DNA of 64,000 nucleotides from Streptomyces sp. HNM0574. Lineage in GTDB: Bacteria; Actinomycetota; Actinomycetes; Streptomycetales; Streptomycetaceae. Position numbers and translations under genes: made by a program. Under the pieces are notes generated by a model. It did not search any database. It had not been told where the DNA came from and saw only the letters and a program-made list of their open reading frames with translations. Positions 25,903 through 34,526 of this stretch are shown here, one piece after another; the first letter of the stretch is position 1; each line of letters starts with the position of its first letter. The stretch is taken from positions 104,636 to 168,635 of the forward strand of contig NZ_JAASAH010000014.1 in assembly GCF_012726235.1 (NCBI RefSeq), written 5' to 3'.

Positions 25903-26388
25903 TCAGAACTCCCGGCCGCCCGCGTCGAGTTGGAGGCCCAGGCGGTCGATCGCGGCCCGGATGCCCTGCCCGTACGGATCGTCCGCGAGCTCGCCCGCGA
26001 CCTCGCGGGCCCTGGCCAGCTCGCGCCGGGCCGGGGCGTCCTCGCCGAGCTTGGCGTGATCGGCCGCGAGGTTGAGGTAGAGCGAGGGGTAGAGGCAGCG
26101 GACCGCGAGCGAGTGCTCGCCCCAGCGCACCTCGTCCCCGGCGAGGGCGTCGGCCGCGGCGAGAGCTCTTCGGTCCCACTCCAGCTCGCTGCGGGGGTCG
26201 TCCTGGGTGTCGGCCATGTAGTGCGCGATGGTGCAGCGGTGGAAGAGCTCCTGCTCGCCCGTCTCCGTCCACAGCTGCGCGAAGCGGTTGCGGGCCTCCT
26301 CCCGGTCCCCGCCGCGGTGCAGCATGATCGCCTGCCCGATCCGGACCATCGTCGCGTCGTGGGACGCGTTCTGCTGCTGCTCGGCCAC
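25903..26388 (-). CDS. TPR-like helical protein of unknown function
   Basis: A 161-residue, wholly helical, soluble protein (GQAIMLHRGGDREEARNRFAQLWTE, SLYLNLAADHAKLGEDAPARRELARA) with tetratricopeptide-like repeats. GTG 26388 is chosen because AGGAGG lies 5 nt upstream, giving the start VAEQQQNASHD. It is found as a stand-alone hypothetical; no function can be assigned. Confidence 0.72.
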   Translation of the reverse strand: MAEQQQNASHDATMVRIGQAIMLHRGGDREEARNRFAQLWTETGEQELFHRCTIAHYMADTQDDPRSELEWDRRALAAADALAGDEVRWGEHSLAVRCLYPSLYLNLAADHAKLGEDAPARRELARAREVAGELADDPYGQGIRAAIDRLGLQLDAGGREF

Positions 26389-26535
26389 GAGTGCCTCCTG
26401 CTGTCCTGCGGCCCGGCCAGTCGTCTCCACGACGCTAACCGCCGCCACTGACAATCCCGTCCAGGCACTCGCGGCGCCCCTCCCGGCGGCCCCCGCACGG
26501 CGGTCCGGCGGGAGGGGACGGGGAGCGGGGGCGCG

Positions 26536-27222
26536 TCAGCCGAGGTCCGGGATGCGCCAGTCGATCGGGGTGTGGCCCTGCGCGGCGACGGCCTCGTCGA
26601 TCTGGCTGAAGGGGCGGGAGCCGAAGAACTTCCGCGCGGAGAGCGGCGAGGGGTGCGCGCCCTGCACGACCGCGTGCCGTTCGGTGTCGATCAACGGCAG
26701 CTTCTTCTTCGCGTAGTTGCCCCAGAGGACGAACACCGCCGGGTCGGGGCGGGCGGCGACGGCGCGGATCACCGCGTCGGTGACCTTCTCCCAGCCCTTG
26801 CCCTTGTGCGAATTGGCCTCGCCCGCGCGGACGGTGAGCACCGCGTTGAGCAGCAGCACGCCCTGTTGCGCCCAGGGCATCAGACAGCCGTTGTCCGGCA
26901 CGGGGTGGCCGAGGTCGTCCCGGAGCTCCTTGTAGATGTTCCGCAGCGACGGCGGGGTCTTCACGCCGGGCCGCACCGAGAAGCACAGCCCGTGCCCCTG
27001 GCCCTCGCCGTGGTACGGGTCCTGGCCGAGGATCAGTACCTTGACGCGGTCGTACGGGGTGGCCTCCAGCGCGGCGAAGACCTCCTCCCGCGGCGGGTAG
27101 ACCGGGCCGCGGGCCCGCTCCTGGGCCACGAACTCGGTCAGCTCCTCGAAGTAGGGCTTGGCCGTCTCCTCCTCCAGGACGTCCTGCCAGGATGCGGGCA
27201 ACAGGCCCGTGGTGCCGTTCAC
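26536..27222 (-). CDS. ung: Uracil-DNA glycosylase (family 1)
   Basis: A 228-residue base-excision repair enzyme that removes uracil from DNA. It has the catalytic water-activating motif GQDPYHGEGQ (Asp68), the uracil-binding segment VLLLNAVLTV and the DNA-intercalation loop HPSPLSA. GTG 27222 follows GGAGG by 7 nt. Normal length, no operon partner. Confidence 0.95.
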   Translation of the reverse strand: MNGTTGLLPASWQDVLEEETAKPYFEELTEFVAQERARGPVYPPREEVFAALEATPYDRVKVLILGQDPYHGEGQGHGLCFSVRPGVKTPPSLRNIYKELRDDLGHPVPDNGCLMPWAQQGVLLLNAVLTVRAGEANSHKGKGWEKVTDAVIRAVAARPDPAVFVLWGNYAKKKLPLIDTERHAVVQGAHPSPLSARKFFGSRPFSQIDEAVAAQGHTPIDWRIPDLG

Positions 27223-27308
27223 GCGTCAACCTCCGTCGGTGCCGGACAGGCACTCGCTCGTGCATGTGCTGTCCGGCAACGTACCGCCGGCCACCGACAA
27301 CGGGCGCG

Positions 27309-27340
27309 GGGCACCCGTCGCGGTGGCCGGGCGGGTGCCC
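27309..27340 (-). terminator. Terminator after peptide-binding lipoprotein gene
   Basis: The stem GGGCACCCG (27309-27317) pairs with CGGGTGCCC (27332-27340), just beyond the stop codon at 27351. Confidence 0.6.
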
Positions 27341-27350
27341 AACTCGCCCG

Positions 27351-28937
27351 TCACCAGCTGGACTTGCGGTGCAGTTCCCACATCCGCATGATCACCGACG
27401 AGTCCAGGGACCACTCGACGCCCGCGATGTCCTTGCGGGAGGCGATGTAGACGCGCCCCTGCCACAGCGGCAGCAGCTTGGCGTCCTCGGCGATGACGCG
27501 CTGCGCCTTGGCGAAGTGCTCCCCGGCGGCGGCCCGGTCGCTCTCCTCGCGCGAGCGCAGCAGGGTGCTCGCGAGCTGCTCGCTCTCGTACGGGGTGCCG
27601 ACGGCGTTGCGCTTGCCGACGAAGGGGGTGATGTAGTTGTCCGCGTCGGGGAAGTCCGCGAACCAGCCGCGGCCGAAGACCGGGTACTGGCCCTTGTTGT
27701 AGCCCTTCTGGAACTCCTTCCAGCCGCGGCCCTCGATGGTGATGTCGAAGAGTCCGGACTGTTCCAGCTGCCGCTCCAGCTCCTCGAACTCCCGCTTGGT
27801 GGCGGTGCCGTAGCGGTCGGTGGTGTACCAGAGGGTGAGCTCGACCTTGCGGTTGATCCCGGCGGCGGCCAGCGTCCGCTTCGCCTTCTCGCGGCTGGGC
27901 TCGCCGTAGCGGTCGTAGAAGGCGCTGGTGTGGCCGGTGATGCCGCTCGGGACCATGCTGTAGAGCGGGTCGGCGGTGCGCTCGTAGACGTTGCGCACCA
28001 GGGCCTTGCGGTCGACGAGCTGGGCGATCGCCCTGCGTACGGCCGGGTTTCCGGCGGTCTTGTCCTGGGAGTTGAAGACCAGGTAGCGGATCTCGGAGCC
28101 GGTCATCTCGCTGAGTTCGAGGGCGTCGGCGCCCTTCGCGCCGGCCTTCTGGAGGGTGGTGACCTGGCTCGGGGTCAGTCCGCGGTAGCTCAGGTCGATG
28201 CTGCCGTCCTTCAGCGCCGCGACCATCTTCCGGGAGGAGGAGAAGTAGCGGATGGTGACGCCGTCGTTCTTCATGTCGGCGGCGCCCTTGTAGGACTCGT
28301 TCCGGGTCAGCTCGGCCTTCTCGCCGTCGGTGTACGAGGCCAGCTGGTACGGCCCGGAGCCGGTGACGCCCTCGTCGGTGCGGAGCCGGTCCGCTGGGTA
28401 GCTCTCCGGCTCGACGATCGAGGTGGCGGGGGTGGCCAGGATGAACGGGAAGGTCGCGTCGGACTTCTTGAGGTGGAAGACGACGGTCTTGCGGTCGGGG
28501 GCCTCGACCCGGTCGAGACTGTCCAGGAGGCCGATCGGCCCGGCGGGCGCGTCGATCTTCCGGATGCGGTCGATGGAGTGCTTGACGGCGGCGGAGTCCA
28601 GGGTGCTGCCGTCGGAGAAGGTCAGCCCGCCCTTGAGCGTGCAGCGGTAGACCTTGCTGGCCGAGTCCGTGAAACCGCACCGCTCCGCGGCGTCCGGTTC
28701 GGGCGTGCTGCTGGAGTTCGGGACGGTGAGGAGCGTCTGGTAGACGTTCCGGTACAGCTCCCAGGAGCCGTCCCAGGCGGCCGCGGGGTCGAGGACGCTG
28801 GGGGCGCTGGTGGTGCCCACGACGACCGGTTCGTCCCCCTTGCCGTCGTCTCCCGACAGCGAACTGCACCCGGCGAGCAGGGCTGTTGACATCGCGACGG
28901 ACGCGGTCAGCCTCAGGGGTCGGTTGCGGTCGAACAC
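27351..28937 (-). CDS. ABC transporter peptide-binding lipoprotein (SBP_bac_5)
   Basis: A 528-residue extracytoplasmic solute-binding protein. Lipobox LLAGC places the lipidated cysteine at residue 24. The body is of the OppA/DppA type (SVLDPAAAWDGSWELYRNVYQTLL, YRCTLKGGLTFSDGSTLDSAAVKHSI, PLWQGRVYIA). No permease or ATPase genes adjoin, so it is an orphan receptor for a peptide permease encoded elsewhere. GTG 28937 follows GAGGAG. Confidence 0.92.
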   Translation of the reverse strand: MFDRNRPLRLTASVAMSTALLAGCSSLSGDDGKGDEPVVVGTTSAPSVLDPAAAWDGSWELYRNVYQTLLTVPNSSSTPEPDAAERCGFTDSASKVYRCTLKGGLTFSDGSTLDSAAVKHSIDRIRKIDAPAGPIGLLDSLDRVEAPDRKTVVFHLKKSDATFPFILATPATSIVEPESYPADRLRTDEGVTGSGPYQLASYTDGEKAELTRNESYKGAADMKNDGVTIRYFSSSRKMVAALKDGSIDLSYRGLTPSQVTTLQKAGAKGADALELSEMTGSEIRYLVFNSQDKTAGNPAVRRAIAQLVDRKALVRNVYERTADPLYSMVPSGITGHTSAFYDRYGEPSREKAKRTLAAAGINRKVELTLWYTTDRYGTATKREFEELERQLEQSGLFDITIEGRGWKEFQKGYNKGQYPVFGRGWFADFPDADNYITPFVGKRNAVGTPYESEQLASTLLRSREESDRAAAGEHFAKAQRVIAEDAKLLPLWQGRVYIASRKDIAGVEWSLDSSVIMRMWELHRKSSW

Positions 28938-29292
28938 GTACGCGCTCCTCAGTCGGCGGGGCCACTACTGCTGATGCGGTTGCCAGAAGACGCCAAGGGC
29001 GGGCCCATGGACGTCCCGTAGGGAATTCGCCGTCGGCCACTCGCCCTGTCCGTTCCGCTCTCGCGCGCCGCGCACGCGGCGGCCGCGCGGGGGATCCGCT
29101 GCCGAAGGCGAGAGCGACCATACCTCAGCCGGACGCTCCGGAGCATGCACAGATCAAGGATTTGTACCGCATCGAGCCAGGTGAGGAGGGGTGCGTCGTG
29201 ACTGCGGGTACCGACCCGGCGACGGACCGGTACCCGCACGTCCGCAGAGCGGGCACCGTCCGGCCCCGGGGTGCCCGCTCAGTCCAATTCGT
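28938..29292. other. 355-bp intergenic region with two hairpins
   Basis: No coding signal. Near its right end are two stems: GCGGGTACCG (29204-29213 with 29228-29237) and GAGCGGGCACC (29247-29257 with 29270-29280). Both lie downstream of the minus-strand SDR operon and likely terminate it. The left part should hold the promoter of the lipoprotein gene, but I saw no clear hexamers. Confidence 0.55.
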
Positions 29293-30051
29293 TCACTCCA
29301 CGCCCGAATTGAGGAACAGACCGCCGTCGACCACGAGTGTCTGCCCGGTGACCCACGCCGCGTCCCGCGATGTGAGGTACGCGACGGCGCCGCCGATGTC
29401 CTCCGGGGCGCCCAGCCGCCCCATCGGGTACCGCGCCGCGGCCTCCTGCTCGCGCCCCTCGTAGAGCGCGGCGGCGAACTTGGTCTTGACCACGGCGGGC
29501 GCGACCGCGTTCACCCGCACCCCCGGCGCGAACTCGTGCGCCAGCTGGAGCGTGAGGTTGACCATCGCGGCCTTGCTCATGCCGTACGCGCCGATGAACG
29601 GCGAGGCCGAGATCCCGGCGATGGAGGCGACGTTGACGACCGAGCCGCCGTTCTCCCGCTGCCAGGCCGCCCAGGTGCGCTGCGCGAAACCGAGCGCCGA
29701 GACGACGTTGGTCTCGAAGACCTTCCGGGCGACGTTGAGGTCGAGTTCGGCGATCGGCCCGAAGACCGGATTCGTGCCCGCGTTGTTGACGAGGTGGTCG
29801 ACCCGGCCCCAGGCGGCCATGACCTTCTCCACCGCGTCGGTCTGGTGCGCCTCGTCGTGCGCCTTGCCCGCGACGTACATCGCGCGGTCGGCGCCGAGCG
29901 CCTCGACGGCCTCCTTGAGCGCGTCCTCGTTCCGGCCGGTGATGCACACCCGGTCGCCGCGCGCGATCAGCGACTGTGCGACGCCGTACCCGATCCCGCG
30001 GCTGCCGCCGGTGACGAGCGCGACCTCGCCCTGCTGCCCCTGCTGTGCCAT
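29293..30051 (-). CDS. Short-chain dehydrogenase/reductase (SDR, FabG-like)
   Basis: A 252-residue classical SDR. Cofactor motif TGGSRGIGYGVAQSL, the NNAG structural motif, and catalytic Ser...Tyr-X3-Lys (NVASIAGISASPFIGAYGMSK). ATG 30051 (8 nt after GGAGG) is preferred over GTG 30057. It starts 17 bp after the stop of a second SDR gene, forming a two-gene operon. Probably acts on acyl thioesters or hydroxy-acids, but the substrate is unknown. Confidence 0.87.
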   Translation of the reverse strand: MAQQGQQGEVALVTGGSRGIGYGVAQSLIARGDRVCITGRNEDALKEAVEALGADRAMYVAGKAHDEAHQTDAVEKVMAAWGRVDHLVNNAGTNPVFGPIAELDLNVARKVFETNVVSALGFAQRTWAAWQRENGGSVVNVASIAGISASPFIGAYGMSKAAMVNLTLQLAHEFAPGVRVNAVAPAVVKTKFAAALYEGREQEAAARYPMGRLGAPEDIGGAVAYLTSRDAAWVTGQTLVVDGGLFLNSGVE

Positions 30052-30068
30052 GTCCACTGCCTCCGGGA

Positions 30069-30830
30069 TCAGTTGAGCGGTCCGCCGGCCACGTACATGA
30101 CCTGGCCGGAGACGAAGCCGGCCGCCTCGCCGGTGAAGAAGGCGATCGCGTTGGCGATGTCCTCGGGGCGGCCGACGCGCTGGACGGGGATCTGCGAGGC
30201 GGCCGCGGCCTGGAAGTCCTCGAAGCCCATGCCGACGCGCTCGGCGGTGGCCGCGGTCATGTCGGTGACGATGAAGCCGGGCGCGACGGCGTTCGCGGTC
30301 ACGCCGAACTTGCCGAGCTCCTTGGCGAGCGTCTTGGTGAAGCCCTGCAGACCGGCCTTGGCCGCCGAGTAGTTGACCTGCCCGCGGTTGCCGAGCGCGG
30401 AGGACGAGGAGAGGTTCACGATCCGGCCGAACCCGGCGTCGACCATGTGCTTCTGGCAGGCGCGGGACATCAGGAAGGCGCCGCGCAGGTGCACGTTCAT
30501 CACGGTGTCCCAGTCGGCCTCCTCCATCTTGAACAGGAGGTTGTCGCGCAGGACTCCGGCGTTGTTGACGAGCACGGTGGGAGCGCCGAGCTCCTCGGCC
30601 ACGCGGGCCACGGCCGCCTCGACCTGCGCACCGTCGGAGACGTCACAGCCGACGGCGACGGCCTTGCCGCCCGCCGCGGTGATCTTCTCGACGGTGTCCT
30701 TGCAGGCCGCCTCGTCGAGGTCGAGTACGGCGACGGCACGCCCCTCGGCGGCCAGCCGGACGGCGGTGGCGGCGCCGATCCCCCTGGCCCCGCCCGTCAC
30801 GATCGCGACACGCTGCTCGGTGCTGGACAT
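30069..30830 (-). CDS. 3-oxoacyl-reductase-like SDR (FabG)
   Basis: A 253-residue SDR with TGGARGIGAATAVRLA, DVSDGAQVEAAVARV, VNNAG and the catalytic NLSSSSALGNRGQVNYSAAK. FabG-type reductases convert 3-oxoacyl thioesters to 3-hydroxyacyl thioesters. It is the first gene of a two-gene SDR operon. ATG 30830 is preceded by GAGGAGAGA. Paralogues outside the main fab cluster often serve beta-oxidation-like or specialised pathways. Confidence 0.88.
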   Translation of the reverse strand: MSSTEQRVAIVTGGARGIGAATAVRLAAEGRAVAVLDLDEAACKDTVEKITAAGGKAVAVGCDVSDGAQVEAAVARVAEELGAPTVLVNNAGVLRDNLLFKMEEADWDTVMNVHLRGAFLMSRACQKHMVDAGFGRIVNLSSSSALGNRGQVNYSAAKAGLQGFTKTLAKELGKFGVTANAVAPGFIVTDMTAATAERVGMGFEDFQAAAASQIPVQRVGRPEDIANAIAFFTGEAAGFVSGQVMYVAGGPLN

Positions 30831-30972
30831 TCTGGTTCTCTCCTCGCCCTGGATTGGTGAGCAACCGCTTAGTACCTACGGCTGACGTGACGCTATGAGG
30901 CGGGCAACGCGCTGTCAACGGTCCCTGGCCGCCGGGCCGTCCGGCGCGGGGAGGGAGCGGTCCGGGAAAGGC

Positions 30973-31602
30973 TCAGCGCGCCCAGTGGCCGAGCAGCGTC
31001 GCGGTGTCGGTGACCGTGGCGACGAGGGCCAGGGTGTGGCGGACCATCGCGGGCGTGTAGTCCTCGGGTACCCCGGCGACGGCGTCCTCCGGGACGACCA
31101 CGGTGTACCCGAGATTGACGGCGTCGAAGACCGCGTTGGGCACGGCGACGTTCGCGGAGACGCCCGTGACCACCAGCGTCCGCACCCCGAGGTTGCGCAG
31201 CAGCGGGTCGACGTCCGTGCCCGCGAGCGGGGAGAGCCCGTGCAGCCTGCGGACGACGAGGTCCTCCTCGGCGACCGGCACGGGGGCGGCGACCCGTACG
31301 GCCTCCGTCCCGGACAGCTGCTGCACCGGCAGGCGGGAAGCGGCGCGGAACAGGCGCGCGTTGGCGCCTGAGCCCCGGCCGTCCGGGCGGCGTTCGGCGA
31401 CGGCGTGCAGCACCTGGACGCCCGCGCCGTGCGCGGCGCCCACCAGGCGCGCGACGCGGTCGAGCATGCCGGACTCCCGTGCCGCGGCGGCGAGTTCGGG
31501 CAGCGCGCTGCGCTCGCCCACCACACCGTTCTGGCACTCGACGGTGAGCAGCGCCGTGCGCGACGGCTCCAGCAGCGCTTCCAGTGCCCCGTGCGCGCTC
31601 AT
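30973..31602 (-). CDS. Isochorismatase-like protein lacking the catalytic triad
   Basis: A 209-residue isochorismatase/cysteine hydrolase fold protein. The family uses an Asp-Lys-Cys triad. The aligned positions here read LTVECQNGVVG (Glu in place of Asp), VVRRLHGLSPLAG (Arg in place of Lys) and VTGVSANVAVPNAV (Ala in place of Cys). It therefore looks non-hydrolytic or uses different chemistry. The fold core and the final VVVPEDAVAGVPEDY segment are intact, so it is not a decayed gene. Monocistronic. Confidence 0.82.
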   Translation of the reverse strand: MSAHGALEALLEPSRTALLTVECQNGVVGERSALPELAAAARESGMLDRVARLVGAAHGAGVQVLHAVAERRPDGRGSGANARLFRAASRLPVQQLSGTEAVRVAAPVPVAEEDLVVRRLHGLSPLAGTDVDPLLRNLGVRTLVVTGVSANVAVPNAVFDAVNLGYTVVVPEDAVAGVPEDYTPAMVRHTLALVATVTDTATLLGHWAR

Positions 31603-31764
31603 CCCGCTCCCCTCTCCGCCCGGCGTGACCGGAGGCTAGAGGGCGCCGCACGAAGAGGGAAGGGGGCGGGGCATTGCGCGGGGGCGGTCCGGCGCGCATG
31701 ATTTTCTGACGTGCCATCAGCAACAGTCGGGCGAGGGCGCGGAGGGACGCGGAAGGACGAGCCC

Positions 31765-32235
31765 ATGAGCGTCACCGAACAGCGCGGCCAGCGGCGCGGA
31801 CGCCGGATCAGGATGTCCCCGGAGGAGCTGGACGCCTACCTCACCGAGCAGCACACCTGCCGCGTGGCCACGGTGGGCGCGGACGGCACCCCGCACGTGG
31901 GCCCGCTGTTCTTCTGCTGGGACGGCGCCTCCCTGTGGCTGTACTCGATCACCCGCAGCCGGCGCTGGGCCCAGCTGCGCCGGGACCCGCGCGTCGCGGT
32001 CGTCGTGGACGACGGGCGCGAGTACGGCGAACTGCGCGGCGTGGAGCTCACCGGCCGGGCCGTCCCCGTCGGCGAGGCCCCGCGCGGCGAGGCGGACGTG
32101 CCCGAACTGGCCGCCCCGGAACGGCTGTTCGCCGCCAAGTACTTCGGCATGGACCGGATGCCGCACGACGGCCGGCACGCCTGGCTCCGCCTGACCCCGG
32201 ACAGCGTCGTCTCCTGGGACTTCCGCAAGATCTGA
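31765..32235 (+). CDS. PPOX-class flavin/F420-binding protein
   Basis: A 156-residue split beta-barrel protein of the pyridoxamine 5'-phosphate oxidase superfamily (CRVATVGADGTPHVGPLFFCWDGASLWLYSITRSRRW). ATG 31765 follows GGAAGGAC. Actinobacterial members bind F420 or FMN; the cofactor here is undetermined. The C-terminus SVVSWDFRKI is typical of this branch. Confidence 0.85.
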   Translation: MSVTEQRGQRRGRRIRMSPEELDAYLTEQHTCRVATVGADGTPHVGPLFFCWDGASLWLYSITRSRRWAQLRRDPRVAVVVDDGREYGELRGVELTGRAVPVGEAPRGEADVPELAAPERLFAAKYFGMDRMPHDGRHAWLRLTPDSVVSWDFRKI

Positions 32236-32241
32236 AGCCGG

Positions 32242-32280
32242 GGCCGCGCCGTCCGTCAGGCGTACCGGCGGGGCGCGGCC
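32242..32280. terminator. Hairpin between convergent PPOX and MocR genes
   Basis: GGCCGCGCC (32242-32250) pairs with GGCGCGGCC (32272-32280); the right arm overlaps the end of the regulator gene. Confidence 0.45.
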
Positions 32281-33593
32281 GGGCGGACGGCCGCGGCGAC
32301 GGAGTCGGCGAGGCGGGGGATGCCGACGTCGTCCAGCGGTGAGACCGTCAGCCGGATGCCGGGCGGCGAGGCGACGCGGAAGCGCGCGCCGGGGGCTGCG
32401 GCCCAGCCGGACTGGAGCAGAGCCGTCACGGCACCGGTCTCGTCGGCGACGGGCACCCAGACGTTCATGCCGCTGCGCCCGTACGCCGGCACCCCGCGCC
32501 CGGCCAGCTCGCGCACCAGCGCGTCGCGGCGCCGCCCGTAGGCGCGGGCCACCGCGGCCGGGTCGACGGCGCGGGAGTGCCAGAGGTGCGCGACGGCGTC
32601 CTGGAGGAGGTGGCTGACCCAGCCGGGGCCGAGCCGCTGCCGCCCCCGGACCCGGTCCAGCGTGACCGCGTCCCCGGTGAGGACGGCGAGCCGGAGGTCG
32701 GGCCCGTACGCCTTCGCCGTCGAACGGGCCAGCGCCCAGCGGTCGGTGGCGCCCGCGAGGGTGCACAGCGGGAGGTCGACGATGCCGTGCCCGTGGTCGT
32801 CCTCGACGACGAGGACGCCGGGACGGCGGGCGAGCGCCTCGCGCAGCGCGCGGGCCCGCGCGGCGGACACGGCGGCGCCGGTCGGGTTCTGGGCCCGGCC
32901 GGTGACCACGACGGCGCGGGCCCCGCGCTCCAGGGCCTGCTCCAGCCCGTCGGGCAGCGGACCCTCGTCGTCCAGCGGCAGCGGGACGGGGCGCAGGCCG
33001 AGCGCGGGGACGAGGTCGAGCAGGCTGCCCCAGCCCGGGTCCTCGACGGCGACGGTGTCGCCCGGCTTGAGGTGCGCGGCGAGCACCCGCTCGATGGCGT
33101 CCAGCGAACCGGAGGTCAGCACGATGCCGTCCGGGCCGCAGGGGACGCCGTCCGCCGCGAACGCCTCGGCCGCGGCCCGCGCCAGACCGGGGTCGACGGG
33201 TTCGTCGCCGTAGAAGACGGGGCTGCGGGCCGCGCGCGCGGCCGCGGCGGCCAGCGCCTCGCCCAGCGGCGGCAGCAGCGCCGGGTCGGGGTTGCCCTGG
33301 GAGACGTCGGTGGCCCACTCGGGGGGTTCGACCCGGAGGGCCTCGCGCGCGGTGCTCGCGGGCCTGGCCCGCACCCGGCTGCCGCGGCGGCCGGCCGTCT
33401 CGATGACGCCGCGCTCGCGCAGCGTCCGGTAGGCCGCGGCGACCGTGTTCGGGTTGACCTCCAGTTCGGCGGCCAGCTCCCGCATCGGCGGCAGCGCGGC
33501 GCCGGGCGCCAACTCCCCCGATCCGACGCCCTGTTCGACGCTCGCCGCGATCTCCGCTGCGCGCCTGCCCGTGATCCTGTACTCTCCTAGCAC
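32256..33593 (-). CDS. MocR/PdxR-type GntR regulator with aminotransferase-fold domain
   Basis: A 445-residue fusion. An N-terminal GntR winged helix (about 5-75: LPPMRELAAELEVNPNTVAAAYRTLRERGVIE) is joined to a fold-type I aminotransferase domain (about 95-440) with VVTGRAQNPTGA and a probable PLP lysine in ARSTAKAYGPDLRLAV. MocR proteins sense PLP or amino-PLP adducts. The GTG start at 33593 lies inside a symmetric operator-like repeat and has no ribosome site, so the mRNA may be leaderless. It is divergent from a PPOX gene. Confidence 0.9.
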   Translation of the reverse strand: MLGEYRITGRRAAEIAASVEQGVGSGELAPGAALPPMRELAAELEVNPNTVAAAYRTLRERGVIETAGRRGSRVRARPASTAREALRVEPPEWATDVSQGNPDPALLPPLGEALAAAAARAARSPVFYGDEPVDPGLARAAAEAFAADGVPCGPDGIVLTSGSLDAIERVLAAHLKPGDTVAVEDPGWGSLLDLVPALGLRPVPLPLDDEGPLPDGLEQALERGARAVVVTGRAQNPTGAAVSAARARALREALARRPGVLVVEDDHGHGIVDLPLCTLAGATDRWALARSTAKAYGPDLRLAVLTGDAVTLDRVRGRQRLGPGWVSHLLQDAVAHLWHSRAVDPAAVARAYGRRRDALVRELAGRGVPAYGRSGMNVWVPVADETGAVTALLQSGWAAAPGARFRVASPPGIRLTVSPLDDVGIPRLADSVAAAVRPAAPRRYA

Positions 33594-33611
33594 AAAGCAC
33601 AGTTTGCACTA
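33588..33611. promoter_or_regulatory. Inverted repeat between divergent mocR-type and PPOX genes
   Basis: TAGCACAAA (33588-33596) and TTTGCACTA (33603-33611) form an imperfect inverted repeat (7 of 9) with the central GCACAG. It overlaps the regulator start and precedes the PPOX gene, as expected for an autoregulatory MocR operator. Confidence 0.5.
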
Positions 33612-33684
33612 GTACAACGAGAGACGCAAGCCGGAACACGCACCACGGCCGGCGAGCGGCCCGAACCCACGAGGGAGAGAGCCC

Positions 33685-34365
33685 ATGCCCCCGACGAGCA
33701 GCAGCAGCGCCCCCGCCGCCTATCCCCGAACCGAGCGCACCACGCTCACCCGGGCCCGCCGGCGGGCCTCGTACGACCGGGAGTCGGTGCACCGCATCCT
33801 GGACGAGGAGTTCGTCTGCCACCTCGGCTTCGTCCGCGACGGGGCGCCCGTCGTCCTGCCGACGCTCTACGCCCGCTCCGGCGACCGGCTGTACGTGCAC
33901 GGCTCCACCGGCTCCCGGCCGCTGCGGACGGCGAGCGGCAGCCCGGAGGGGATGCCGGTCTGCGTGACGGTCACCCACGTCGACGGGATCGTGCTGGCCC
34001 GCTCCGCCTTCCACCATTCGGTCAACTACCGCTGTGTGGTGGTGCACGGCACCGCGTACCCGGTGACGGACGAGGCCGAGCAGCGCGCCGCGCTGGACGC
34101 GCTCACCGACCAGGTCGTCGCCGGGCGGGCGGCCGACTCCCGTCCGGCGGACGGCAAGGAGCTGGCGGCCACCGCCGTGCTCCGGGTCGACCTGGAGGAG
34201 GTCTCGGCGAAGGTCCGCACCGGCGGCCCCAACGACGAGGAACGGGACCTCGCCCTGCCGCACTGGAGCGGCGTCGTCCCCGTCCGCCGCGCCTACGGCG
34301 ACCCCGAACCGGCCGACGCCCGCGCCCGGGAGACCCCCCTGCCCGGCTACCTCGCCGCACTGTGA
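33685..34365 (+). CDS. Pyridoxamine 5'-phosphate oxidase-family flavoprotein
   Basis: A 226-residue protein of the flavin-nucleotide-binding PPOX branch (Pyridox_ox_2): VHRILDEEFVCHLGFVRDGAPVVLPTLYARSGDRLYVHGSTGSR, then HHSVNYRCVVVHGTAYPV. ATG 33685 follows GGGAGAG. Its divergent MocR-type neighbour suggests control by vitamin B6 status or an amino compound. The exact reaction is unknown. Confidence 0.85.
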   Translation: MPPTSSSSAPAAYPRTERTTLTRARRRASYDRESVHRILDEEFVCHLGFVRDGAPVVLPTLYARSGDRLYVHGSTGSRPLRTASGSPEGMPVCVTVTHVDGIVLARSAFHHSVNYRCVVVHGTAYPVTDEAEQRAALDALTDQVVAGRAADSRPADGKELAATAVLRVDLEEVSAKVRTGGPNDEERDLALPHWSGVVPVRRAYGDPEPADARARETPLPGYLAAL

Positions 34366-34526
34366 CGGCGGGGGCGGCGCCGGGCTGAGGCCTGGGCGGG
34401 TCAACTCCCCCGCCCGCGCGGGGGCTTCCGGACGGCGGGCCCGCGCCGCGCTTCCGCACCCACGCGCCGCCGCCCCCGTCCGCGCGCCTTGGCCGGGGCG
34501 TACGGGGCAGCGGCCAGGATGCGGCC

